Assembly: GCA_005281725.1 (NCBI GenBank)
Contig: SSBO01000012.1
Coordinates: forward strand, 11,714,512 to 11,778,511
Source: Wuchereria bancrofti
Taxonomy: Eukaryota > Nematoda > Chromadorea > Rhabditida > Onchocercidae
DNA length: 64,000 bases
Direction of reading: 5' to 3'
Shown: positions 51,692 through 64,000 of the stretch, one piece after another
How positions within the stretch are numbered: position 1 is the first letter of the stretch
Layout: each line of letters starts with the position of its first letter
The notes under the pieces: model-generated
Database searches by the model: none
What the model was told of the DNA's origin: nothing
Seen by the model: only the letters and a program-made list of their open reading frames with translations
Translations under genes and position numbers: made by a program

Positions 51692-54600
51692 AGTATTCGT
51701 CTTTGTCATCGGGGAGGAAGAGAAGGAGAGAAAAGGCAAGGAGAGGAAGGGAAGAAAGAATTTCTGTTATTGATCATAAATTAACATAGTACTTTCAAAC
51801 AGCATTTTCAAAAAAGACATGTGGCGTCTCACCTACATCCATCTTTCCTCTCTTGTCCTCCCATCTCCCTCCTTCCAAGTTTCACCCTGCTCTTTTCTCC
51901 CAGTCATTTCTTCCCTCTCCGCTACTTTAGGTTTGGATGAAAAGCTTCACTCGTGCTTACCTAGGTACTGGGTTCACATCTCTCTCTCCTTATCAGTGAC
52001 TCAGAGACTGCTACTACTAATAGTGATACTGGATATCACATTTCTGATACCATCTATGCATTAACTTACCGCTGTCACCACCAATCATCCTGTCATCAGC
52101 GCCTTGGCAGCACAGCGCGGTGACTGCTCAAGCAGCACAAGCATCGGCGCCTTACGCAATTTAAACAGAGGTGCGGGCAAGGGTAGGCAATAGCGCATTC
52201 TCAAGACATCAGGTAGTGTTCCTACTGCAATACGGCAGTGACTCACTGTCTTTCATAATTGTTCACTTTTATGTTATCTTTTATTTATGACTGCACCAAA
52301 GCTAAGTGTGTTTTAGATTAGGCTTTCTCTCCTGAAAAGTGTAAAATGCGATGGCCTTGGGACACGGTTTCATATGAAAACAGTGCTGTAGTGACTGATA
52401 CGTGAGATGAGTGACGCATCGTCTCCGACCAGTATTTCATCTTTTCGAGATCACCTCTTCATGAAGAAACCATCGGGGAGGAAGCAAACATGGGAAAATC
52501 AGGTTAAAGCTAACTGATTGAAAGAACAGAAGCTATTATAAGGATCAAATGCTTTACTGATAAGGACATTTCAGAGAGGAGAGAGAGTTAGCTCAAAGCT
52601 TTACCGTTACATATTTTGTCGATCATTTGAGGGAAAGGGGAATTCCAAACTATATCGAATAGAGACGTCGTAGAAGCACCTGGCAAAAGCCCAGTGTATG
52701 AGGAATTTTTGTCTGTTTGATTGAACGGTACGAGGTGACAGGTTCCCCTTTTCCCCAACTGTCCATAGATACACACTACACAAGACTTTCCTGAAACACA
52801 CACGGTTTCCGTTCGCTCACATTACTTCCATGAATTCTTGCACTTCTTTCATTCTCCCTCTCTCTCTTCCCCTCTCCCCTCCCTTCTTTTCCAAATAAAC
52901 CAGTTATCTGCCCCTCAAAGTCTCTTATAAGCCATCCTGAAAAGAGCCCTTCCTGACTGCGTAAAGATTTTCAGTATTATAAAATCTCTCTGATCAGAAG
53001 AAAGCACACATGTGAAAGAATCTGAATACGACGGCGACATAATTTTTTTGTCATTTTCCGTCAGATCTAGAAAAATATTTCCAGATTTCTGTTGTTCTAA
53101 GAATGCAAATAATTAGGGTAAGTTATCTTTCCCCATCTGTATTTTGGGGAAATTCAAATGAGAGAGACTCATAATATTGCAAATTAAAGACAGAATTAGT
53201 ATTCAATAACCTGAAAACTAGGCTAAATTTGCATTTATCTGTTTCATTTAACCAAATTAAATTCTGGAAGCAATAAAAACTGCTTGTCCTGAAATCTCAG
53301 TAAATTGGAATTCTGTTTCCGGAAAAGTTTGTAAAGTTTGAAATTCAAACATTCGACTTTAACAGAAAAAATTTGAAAGTCTAAAGAAAATTGATGGCAC
53401 AATGTTTCTTTCCATATTTGCTTTAAGGAAACATTGATGAGTCAAATTAGTTCTGTGATCAGACAGTTAAACAATTTTATTGCGGAAGGAGCGGAATGCT
53501 TCCAGAAAAGAGCAGCAACTCAGCATTTGGCACAAAGTTCATTTCTGCAGAGAAACCAATTTATTTTAGGGAAGCGGAAACAAAAAAGCAAAAGAAATTG
53601 GTAGTAATGCAACTGATGAACATTTCGGGAGACAGTATGTCACTTGGGGTGATGAGCATTAAGCGGATCCGGTTGCGCATCCATTAAATCATTCTAATCA
53701 TTTCGTGGCAAGCTAAATCAATGTGTTCCTTTGATTTTCCAAAAGTTCAGCATCCATAGATTTTTGCCTTCTCCGAGCTTTTTTGCCACTATGCAACAGT
53801 GAAATGTCGACCTTACTAGAGCATATCACCGAATTAGTTAATCCAGAAAAGGAACTTATGAATGGATATGAGTAATGAATCTCCTACGGGTTTAGACCTC
53901 CGGAAAAGGAACACCAGAAGTAGGACCAGAAATGTCTGAGAGGTCTACAACAATTAATTAGGACAACCTTTTCCTTCCTCCATTTTCTTGTTGTTGGCTT
54001 TTACCTTAAAATTAGTGTCAAGTCTGAAATTACGCGACTTTAATACCTGCGATTCAAACTTTCTAATGGCTTCCACAAATGTCATCTTTATCATTCTACC
54101 CAGTGGTAAGTACGACATCAGTGAATAATGATAATAATGAAAGTGGAAAAAAGGAACTCCCATTTCAAATAAAGGGAACAAAGTGCACTGGTCAACCAAG
54201 CAACAGATGGAAAAAGCAAAATAAATTACTATCTAATTACTAAGTCATTGAAAGAAGTACTCATAACTGAAAGTAAATATCAGTAGTTATCATGAATATG
54301 ACCAAACATATTTCGCAACTTACTCCGTTAAATTACAGGTGTAATAGCTGAGTGAGAGCAGCAGAGTTGCTGGAAGGGAAGATTATCGGTTGGTTGGCTG
54401 AGCCTTTTTGGCCAGCAAACAGAAAAAGGATTTAAATCCAATGCTTGAGAAAGCAGTTACCGTGCAGCGATACAAGTTAGTGCAATTTGAGAGAATTTGT
54501 AGACTGTCGAGTGGCTGCGGAAGACTTTGCGGAAAGGAAGATTTGTGGACAGCCCAAAAAGACTTATCTACGAATACAATATTGCGGTTAAAATACGGAC

Positions 54601-57158
54601 ATAATTATCGAACAATTTTAAAAATGAGAAATATCCGGATAAACTGTGTCATTTCTTTCTCTTCCGGACGTAGAATAAAGTGAACAATAAAACTTCAATT
54701 TAAACACCCTTTGAAATATTCGACTTGTTGAGTGGCAGCAGAAGACGTGATAGATTCAGCGAAATCATAGTCCGACGGAACACTGGACAAATACGCCATG
54801 CAAATCAGTGATCATCTTAAAAAGTGAGCCTAGCAAAGCAGTATATAACTCAAACAAATATCCATTACCTCGCAGTGACACGCGATTAGAGCAAAATAGA
54901 GAATAGCTGAAATCGTATATGTTAGCAAGGAGCGTAGATGCTAATTAAAGGAGAAATCATTTTAAAGTTGAAGATAGATGCGTGAAGATTAAGACTGAGT
55001 TCACGTGAGATGTAAGTGACTTGTTGAAGTAATCAATCAACTTGACTTGTCAGAGAAAACACGCTCGAAAGAGGGGAGAGGAAGTCCAAGTGGAAGCGGT
55101 TGTTAGGAGATGAAACAACGAAAGAGCATTTCAGTTACTTTGAAAACTGGAAATGAATTTTAGGCTAAATTCATCTTGTTTTACAATGTACAAAAACTAA
55201 TTAAGGAATTAGTAATACTGCAATCCACGGAACAAACCGGGAGTGTAAGGTTGAAGGCCTGGTCGGAAAACAAGTAGAGTGGAGGTGTGATCATTGAAAC
55301 GTAATGCAGGATTTGCAAGTGAGAAATCTTTTTTGTGACTTACTGAAGGATGGCTTCTCATCCTCGACTCTTACTCTTCTGAAGAATGCGAAGGATCGCA
55401 CTTACTGTACCGGAAAATCACCGATGTGAAGAATGCGAGTGATAAATTACTGATTGCAGCAGTGTTGGCGAAATCTAAGGTAATCAGTGTTCGCTCAAAT
55501 GCATTACATAACTTCGAGCTTTATCTATGAGACAGTTGGTGACATAAATCAGAGCTTGACAACATGACAACAGTGAGAGAGACGACAATTCGTGATGACA
55601 AAAGAAAGCAGCCAGAATGACAAATTGGAAATGCTTTTCTTTTTTCAGTTTGAAGAAGAAATTATTTTATTCAGCATTTCATCTCAATAACATTTTCGAA
55701 CTGAAAAATAGCAAAAATTCTGAGAATGGAAATGCGATACATGCATATAACATAAAAGGGATCGAGTCGCACGCAGCCTTCACCTCCTTGATCGCTTGCT
55801 TTGCCAAATCCAGAAAAGAAAGGTAAGGTCGACTTCACAGTAAGTGCACTCTCCATACATTTTTATTGCTTGTTTTTTGAAGTTTGTAATAGAAAAAATA
55901 AAAGGAAAGCGCAATGATGCAGCAGTAAGTAGTAAGTTGGAAAGCGGATTGTCTGACGTAATGACGTCTGCTTGTTTCACTTAGCTAATGTTATCCATAT
56001 TCACCACTGAACATCTGTTTTTAATTAATTTTAAAATCATTCAACGTCACGATGAAGTGTTCACAGAGTTCCCTACGATGCGTTGACGATGTTCTTTGAT
56101 GCGCAAGAGGGCAACGAAGGAATTCCCTGCAAATCGACCTTATAGAGACAAATAAATTTTAGACAAATCAAAAATTCTAAAAAAAGTAATTTTGTTTCAA
56201 AATCAGGGAACTGACAAGAATTTCCTATTTTTTTTATTTCGGACCGATAGGTGCAAGTTTTTTCGTTTTGAGTGAGATATCTTATTTCCATGAGACCTTT
56301 ATTCATACCTCTTTCGATTTCTCATCTTTTTGTTAATTATGAGGGAATCCCTAGCCTAAAAGATATTAGTCCAAGCTAATGTTGGCAAGAACCCAATCAT
56401 TTAATTAATTAACACCGTCTATTAAAGCTACTAACCATTAATGCGTCCATCTACAAGGAGCAGTTGCAAAAATGAAATCACGAAAAAAACTGTTTTTTTT
56501 AAAAAGGCAAACAAATGTTCGAAACTTAAAAATGATGATAAGACTAGAAAGTTTCCAATTTAAATTCGAGTTTTCAAAATTTGAGGGATTAGACATTTTT
56601 CTCTCTCTTCTTCCCTCCACATCTCTTCTCTTCAAAACCTTTCTCGCCCCTTCCTTTCTTCTTTCAGCTTTCCCCTCTTGCACAAGCAGTCTGTTCTTAT
56701 AATTGAATTGAATCTATTTTAATAATTTACTCCTTGTCGATGCAATCAGGAAGTGAAAAAGCTTACTGAAATGTTAATTAACAATTGCATTTCATTCCAG
56801 CCATTTCAGCCAGTGCTCTGTGCTGCACCTTTACCCACCCACATTACTTGAACAATCTGTCCCTTCACTCTCAGGTGTATTGTCCTACTTACCCTTACTT
56901 TCCCTTCCCATCTCAGTCTTTTGGTTCTTCCAATCCCAACAAACCAATCATATATAGTTGCGCGCCATTCCAAAAGAGCAATAGAATAAAAATCACGCCT
57001 AAAAGTGTGACAACTCTAGGTTTCGACATCTCTTCAAAGGCTATTTTGTGCCATTCAATGAGTCATACTAAACAGAGTCTATGTATGAAAATGGAGTAAG
57101 CCTAGATTGACCCAAAAAGATCACAGCCAACGATTACAATTCCATCCCACATTTCGTC

Positions 57159-60100
57159 ATGATTCATCCATTTTCTCTATCGCTCTCATTTCTCATTCTG
57201 AACACTCTTGCTGGTAAGATCATTTTAATACTAAACTTCATTTCCTTCTCTTATAACAGTCGAGAAATGTCTTTGACGTTTAATGACGTCCCTGAAAAGA
57301 AGATGGCAATTATTACTTCTCACTTTTAATTACCTCTTCCTCCTTCACTAATTATTTTATGTCTTAAGCAATTATTTAAAAGTCCATTTGTCTTAGTTTT
57401 CTTCTAGGTAACCAAACTGAATTATGCATTCAGACATATCCAAACTTACGAATTACGTGTGCTACTGCGTACGAGCGACGTCTTCCACTCAACGAGCATC
57501 AATGTGGTGATCTGTGCTTGAAAATGTCCGTCCGAACGTGTCAATACAACAGAATAAGGTCATCAAGAATTGAACACTTTTATTTTGTTATTTGATAGAC
57601 TGCATGAAATATGATGGATCGTCAAATTTCATTTGATCAGCAATTATTCCAGCAGCAACTTTCAATCAATCAACAATTGCTATTCTGCTTTCTGATCCTC
57701 AGTTCAATCCCGAGGAATGTTCAAAATGATATGCAAGCATTAGAAAAGATTGGATAAATTGAAAGGGATAATTTGATAACTGATATTGTGAACCGTCTTT
57801 TTAGTGGTTGTTCTAATAAATTTCCAAGTCATAACTGTACCGAGCTATAATCTGCATTAATTACCCGGAAGTTCTTCCAGGGCAGAATGTGAATTGTATA
57901 GTATTCTGGTTACATTACAGCGAAAACATTCTTGGCAACAAGGTAATTTTCAATTTTTTACTTCTTAGAAATTCTCTAAAGTGGGAAGATACATTCGGAG
58001 TAAACACTCACGGTGAGATATCCAACCTAACCATCCATGCTTCTGACATTATTTCTATCATTTTTATTGAGATTTCCAGACCAGACCGTTTTGTATTTTT
58101 TTCTTTGTTATCATTTTTAATTAATTGCTTCTACTAATGAATACTGCACTTCGATTTAGATGATTATGAACAGTCCGTATATCGTGCATTTTCAGGACGT
58201 CGCATTACGACGACGGAAATTAAGATCGTAGGAGAAGACAAAAATTCTACGTCAGTTTATTACCGCTATCCTTGTGTCTTTTCTTGCCATCAACATGCAT
58301 TGTTACCACTTTCTTATCATTAAGATGAATCATTGCACTGATAACATATCATTCAATAAGAAGCAAAAAAAACGGATTGCATTTCAGAAGGAAATCATGC
58401 GTACCATCCATAGCACCAGCCATTGTCTCCCTCCTATTCCTAAGCGATCACTGTAGTTCGGGGCTGTCAGGTCATGTAAGTAGCGACGTTACTTCCAAAC
58501 GGCCGGCATATATTGCACCAGGTGACAAAAGGCCTACCAATGTAAGTGAACAGGGAAAGTCCGTGGAGCGAGGCAATAAATCGATAATGGGTACATCCAA
58601 ACCGGAAGCATCAACACCTTACTACTACTACTCTTCCGGAAACGAACAACAGCATCATTTCCGGGCTGTTGCCGGTCTATCCAGCAGCGCATTAGGTATG
58701 CTTATTGTCGCTTTTTGGTGGACGGTGTCGATCCTTTTTACATTTTGCTTCCTTCTTAATTGTAGAAATGATCATGATTTCGATATAGATGATAAGGGTC
58801 ACAAAAATGGAGAGCTTTACACCTCTTATCATAAAAGCAAAAGAGGATGCGATTAAGTTTATATCCTTGAGAAATAAACACAAAACTTTAGAATATATTA
58901 TTCAAAAACATAATCTTACAGATTGCGCACCTGGTTTTTCGACTTATATTGAAGCGACCGATGGTATTGAAGCGATTGGCGAGGACCTAGCAACATTTCA
59001 GATAGACACGTCGGATGTATGCCTATATACATGCAGCAATAATAAGGTAACACTTTTTCCATTCATTTTAAAGAGACATAATCCTCCGCAATTACCTTTA
59101 TGATTCACTCTGTGACTACAAAACTGCATGCACGTAAAATTACATTAACCAAAAAGGTTGTGATTTGGAAATTTCTCGTTTCAATTTCGTTTTCTAGCTG
59201 AGTGGTGGAAGTCTACTACGATTGAATGTCGCAGTGTCCAGTATGACCGGGTCAATAAACGGTGCATTTTATTCAATACATCGATTAGTCCAACTGGAAA
59301 TGCTGAGTACATTCCAAATAAGGATGTGGTATATTTCGAAAAGATCTGCATATCCGGTAGCAATTTAATACCTACATAATCGACGTGATTGTTGATTCAC
59401 AGGATTCAAATTATATTTCTAATCCAAAGCTAGAACTTCATACCTACGAACCCTAAGAGTTTGATGAAAACATCAGATTTCAGGTGATTTTGAATTTGTA
59501 AAGAATCCACTTCGGACACTAAAAAAGATTTTTTCATAGATCTCGTTCGTAGGAACTGTGCAGTCATTTTGCGCCGTGTACCTCAGTACATACTTGTCGG
59601 ACACGCAACCGCTGTGGTCGATGCTTCATCACATAACTACTGCACCGGAATGTGTTTACGATCAATGGTATGCCTCTATAGAGTTGAAAATTTGATAAGA
59701 TTTAGCACCATTTATGAAGTTGAATTTCTGACAAAACAACTGAAATCCATACTAAGTTATAGTGGTCACTTTACTTCTTAAAGATATGTTATCAGGCGTC
59801 TATCTGAATAAATCAGACGATTTCCGTATATTTCGCGATATACTGCTAATAACGTGTACAATTCCAAATCATTCACGTGTCTCGACAGATGCGAAAATCA
59901 AGAGTTGAAATTAAATTTTTGTCGTAAATTTCTGATTATTTGTGTGTGCAGGAAGTGCTGGGTTTCACGTGTCATTCAGTAATACATTTCCATGAATATA
60001 CGAGGTCGAACTGTATCCTCAATAAAGATTCCGCCAAAACGTCCTGAATATTTCACCAGCGAGAGAGAGCAGAAGTTGGATTATATCGAAGTGGATGAAT

Positions 60101-60447
60101 GCTTGATCCGTGCGTGGTATGTGACATTGTAACTTCAGAACGAAAGGAATACTTGAATCTATTAAGATGACAACATCTGATTATTCCAGTTTTATTCCTT
60201 GCAACTATCATCTTTGTCAAATGCGCTGCTCGAAAAAAGTCATTTTGCAGATCGACAAACGTTTATAAAAAGAACCATTTGCGCCGGTACGGCATTTCTA
60301 TTATCGGATCGTACAAAGAAAAAAAATAATAAATTTATTTCTTATATACATCAGGTGGAATTAGAGAGTTTTCGTTATTGTGTCGGTGAATTCACCTCAA
60401 AATTTCCTTCAAACCATGTAAAACGTATGTTTACGTCAGTACGATGA
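57159..60447 (+). CDS. Secreted PAN/apple-domain protein, frame-disrupted gene model
   Basis: Exons seen: 57159-57213 (start, hydrophobic signal peptide MIHPFSLSLSFLILNTLAG), 57408-57558, 57881-57942, 58160-58254, 58388-58695 (low-complexity linker with a YYYYSSG run), 58922-59046, 59198-59356, 59540-59667, 59952-60116 and a last exon from 60190 (stop 60268 or 60447 depending on frame). Cys patterns typical of PAN modules: CGDLCLKMSVRTCQ in exon 2; CLYTCSNNK, then IECRSVQYDRVNKRCIL and VYFEKIC; CAVILRRVPQYILVG, then YCTGMCLRS and FTCHSVIHFHEY. Nematode PAN proteins are mostly extracellular matrix or cuticle-associated; the partner is unknown. Three places do not hold frame: joins 58254/58388 and 59046/59198 are out of phase, and the exon at 59952 changes frame near 60034 (ends ..KTS-stop, while RPEYFTSERE follows in another frame). 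Either base errors or a decaying gene. Confidence 0.6.
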
Positions 60448-62511
60448 TGACCCATGACCCATGTCATTCAAATAATCCGTTCGATAAACTGCATCCACAA
60501 AAAAGCTGAAGAGCACTTGGTTCGACAATTCTTTATAAATGGAACTGGCCACCCTTCCACTTCATTCTATCACTTACTCTTGCTAGTTGAACCAATCGAT
60601 AGGTGTTTTAATGGTAATCGGAGTGATGTCAGAATTGTCTCAACATGAAATAAGTAGTCAATACTGTCATGTAAACAAGTAATTCCGTAAGTAATTAAAT
60701 ATTTCACAGCAGTAAACCTAATTAAGCGATATAGATGAATCGGACGAAGTGATATCGGACGTGGCAAGGCCTTTCGTTTACCGTTGTTCCTTCTGTCCTC
60801 AAGCCCAAACCCACCAAGACATCAGTAACAATTGCACGAGTTAGTTATTAAAGCTGCATGTAAACATTCAAAAACAACTTTCAAATTACGAAGAACTCTT
60901 CGTCGATTTCGAATCCTTCTGACCTATTAATTATTCCACTGCGGCAACATAACAATTAATTTTTCACTTCTATCTATCGGAATAAAAAAGGATATAGAAT
61001 AGTATTTACTCAAATGATTAAAAATGGAATGAACGCTTTCGAAACTGTAGGCCTCAAATAACTAATAACGAAGGATCTGTCATCGAAATATGCATTCATT
61101 ATTCGATAACGACGGCTATTCACTGATAGAATCAAATCACTAATAAAACCTTTTCTACAGTCCATGAATTCATATATTAGAACTAATTACTCTAAAATGA
61201 CCGTTGGATTTTGCTTCTTTTCAGTCAAAAGAGATATGCAGAATTTCCTGGAAACCAAAAATATTAGAATTGTTAAGAAGCAGTGAATATTCTGCTGTCT
61301 TTGACGACACAATCATTCATAAAAAGTGGCTCAGGAGGGATCCAACGAGAGCGAATGGCGGTCATAATGCTTCGAGGGGATTAACTGTTTGCGAGTTTGG
61401 AATTAGACTCGATGGAAAGACATCCTTTTTATCTCACCCACTTTTTCGTTTTCCGAAGCATCGATGAAACTGAAAGATTTATGGATCATATCATATTACG
61501 TCGTTTCAAGTTACGTCATGTCACATATTTCCTTTTTTTCCCCATACTATAAGGTTCACCGATACATGACGTGGCGAATTTGATGTATGTGCGTGTGTAT
61601 GCATTTCAATTATTCATCGATAAACGTACGATATTATATGAAATTGTTAAGAGCATTAGTGTTGGACATTATTTGAGAAAGGATGACAGCACTAGCATCG
61701 GTTCGTTTTAATTTTGGCTTTTTCAAGGAGACGTCAAATCTACTGAAAGTGCTGGAGCTCATAACCGTTAGTGATATTTCATACGTTAAGAAGACGGCGA
61801 ACTGATACCATCAAATCACGGAGATTCCGACCGGTCGGTCGGCGGTATATCCATGGTCAATAGGGACAGGATGTGTTATAACTGTTCACAACTGTCTACA
61901 TCTATTCTCAGATCGAATTATCCCATAACTGTTTAATTTCTAATGGCTTCCGAGCCTTACACTTATTAATTAGGTCAACAGGTGTGAAATAGGTTCATTA
62001 GTTACTGTTCACACCGTTCACTGATGCAAAAAACCGATGAAATAAAATGATGAAGTGAAAATGACTGTTGGAAATGTATAAAAAAGAATTCATTTTTTTT
62101 TACTGATTCATTGATATTGATATTTCAATTGATTTATCAGTGATTAGTTTAATAAAAATGTGCTGAATACCTGTGTGAGAATCAACTTAATCAACAGGTG
62201 GATCAAAATAATTAGTTAAGCAATTAAGTAATTGACACAAGGAATTTTCTACAGGTTGATTTACTTGCTGTTTATGGTTTGTCGGTTGCAGTCTAATCTT
62301 CTCCGGCATACAGTTCCGGAATAATGTTGCGTGCGTAATTTGTTGAACAATGTCCAAGATTTTGATAATTACTAAGCTACTAAACAACGTATTAATTATC
62401 AACGAACATAGTATTTGCCCTATCAATCATTCGTCTCAATTGATGTCAGACTTCTGGACTGGTTTGCATTGGGTTTTCCATTGGTTGGCACTGGATGTGA
62501 TGTGATGGTAC
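60448..62511. other. Intergenic, no exon seen
   Basis: AT-rich DNA. I searched both strands for the missing K+-channel selectivity-filter exon (GYGD) and did not find it. The frame at 61204-61467 has no recognisable domain. Confidence 0.45.
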
Positions 62512-62650
62512 CAACCGTCGTCATTGTACATATCGTCCACCACAAACTGAATGGTATACTAACGAATTGATTGTTGGGATTATTTTCCAGTTTTTCCGTG
62601 TAGTATACCAATGTTGCAAAGATTACCATTCCAAGCACAAGAAAAAATGC
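62512..62650 (-). CDS. Shaw/Kv3-type potassium channel, single S5-pore exon
   Basis: The exon has an acceptor TTCCTTTTCAG and a donor GTTG/GTACCA, 139 nt. It encodes the end of S5 ([20 protein letters not shown]), the turret (NPNNQF) and the pore helix ([16 protein letters not shown]), stopping after the first Gly of the selectivity filter. The SLWW..TMTTVG pattern is that of voltage-gated K+ channels, and the S5/turret sequence is closest to Shaw. S1-S4 exons should lie beyond the window on the high-coordinate side. The next exon (YGD and S6) should lie at lower coordinates but was not found before the PAN gene. Without splicing, the frame reads TVGTITSHP and stops at 62423. Confidence 0.85.
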
Positions 62651-63423
62651 CTGAAAAGGAAATTTCTGAGAAGAAATTCTTAGGATTTAAGTTACTTTCT
62701 TTTTCACAATTATAACAGTTATCTAAAGTTAATACTTTGCGACTGAAATGGTATCACAGTTAGGCTATCCCCGTGTCACACAATATGGCAATAGTCCTAC
62801 ATAAGTAACATCTTTTTTCATTTGTACAAATTGTTGGGAATGAATTTTGATAACGAAAAATTGAAAAGAAGAGAAAAGAAAGGACAAAAGTTGACTGGCG
62901 GAAGCACGGAATGTCTGAACGAGTATTTGCAGACCGCGGTAACGCTAAATTAGCCTGAGCAGTCGCAGCAGACGGATGATGGAGGGCGCTTCTCCCTCGA
63001 ATACACACACGGCACAATGTCCAGGTAAAAGTTGAACGTTGCAACCTTTAACAGCGAGATAGTAAAGCCAGAAATGCACTGTTTTACGGAGAGTCGTTCA
63101 CAACTGATTAGTTAGCCAAATTTCAAAAGATTACTCACAAATGATTGAATTCAATGGGTTAGTTATGAACTCAGTGTGGATCGGTGCCTAGTGATTCTCA
63201 TGCGAAAGTAGAAGATTTAACAAACAAAGAAAATTTGGAGCCAACGAAATCGATGTTGTTAATCGGAGAACTGAAGAAATATCACCTATTTGGACAAAGT
63301 ATGAATCTCGTAACTATTTCAGATGTAAACTATAAATTACATAGGTATTCAATCTGAAAGTCGCACTTAACTGACCTAAGCTTTCCCTTTTCCTTTTCCC
63401 TTTTTTAAAAAAAATGGAAATAT
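62651..63423. other. Presumed intron of the Kv channel gene
   Basis: No exon recognised. The frame at 62760-63044 (-) has no channel-like segment. Confidence 0.4.
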
Positions 63424-63987
<564 letters not shown>

Positions 63988-64000
63988 CCACCTCCATCAA

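Larger units (their letters stand above)
43946..57158. other. 13-kb gene-poor region
   Basis: No exon with recognisable domain or convincing splicing was found on either strand. Base composition shifts at about 46.4-51.4 kb to more GC and CpG, with CT/GA-rich and GTGT-rich stretches; long frames there (46813-47196, 49729-50349) look accidental. The rest is AT-rich. It may hold upstream exons and promoters of sma-9 (minus strand), but this cannot be shown. Confidence 0.5.

Noticed and set aside
57695..57715. Possible tRNA B-box (AGTTCAATCCCGAGG)
   Set aside because: No A-box and no cloverleaf could be drawn around it.

Overview
The window is intron-rich, AT-rich nuclear DNA of a parasitic nematode, most likely a filarial worm. 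This rests on many short exons with GT..AG introns, nematode-type acceptors (TTTCAG / TTTTAG), worm orthologues (UNC-97/PINCH, Schnurri/SMA-9, Shaw-type K+ channel) and a BEL/Pao retroelement piece. No bacterial operon, CRISPR array, tRNA or rRNA gene was seen.

Layout. 237-3432 (-): complete eight-exon unc-97/PINCH gene, five LIM domains, 364 aa. 5692-10560: a long inverted repeat (arms about 0.65-0.76 kb) enclosing exons of a GPCR-like membrane protein (-), with possible further exons to 11.8 kb. 14334-16903 (+): complete eight-exon LPGAT1-like lysophospholipid acyltransferase, 397 aa. 18107-18912 (-): a small uncertain gene. 19.4-22.1 kb: a non-coding block present twice around a one-base N. 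22110-33982 (-): Schnurri/SMA-9 zinc-finger transcription cofactor; I could join 26 exons in consistent phase into 1754 codons. 34.0-37.1 kb: its 5' flank, ending in a BEL/Pao fragment cut by an N. 37514-43945: a second copy of the sma-9 5' half (part of exon 9 to exon 1) plus flank. 44-57 kb: gene-poor, with a GC/CpG-richer part at 46.4-51.4 kb holding two CRE palindromes. 57159-60447 (+): secreted PAN/apple-domain protein gene with reading-frame problems. 62512-62650 (-): one S5-pore exon of a Shaw-type Kv channel. 63424-63985: a trinucleotide repeat that flips strand and forms a large hairpin.

The main structural message is about assembly. Each of the four N positions (20806, 24127-24142, 35231, 37513) is flanked by duplicated sequence, exact at two of them and diverged at the other two. 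This fits unmerged contig ends and alternative haplotypes laid end to end, not real tandem duplications. The sma-9 locus should be read as one gene with two 5' haplotypes, one of which carries a BEL/Pao fragment.

The genes do not form one pathway: integrin adhesion (unc-97), BMP/DBL-1 signalling (sma-9), phospholipid remodelling (LPGAT1-like) and K+ conductance. I found no convincing undescribed biological system.
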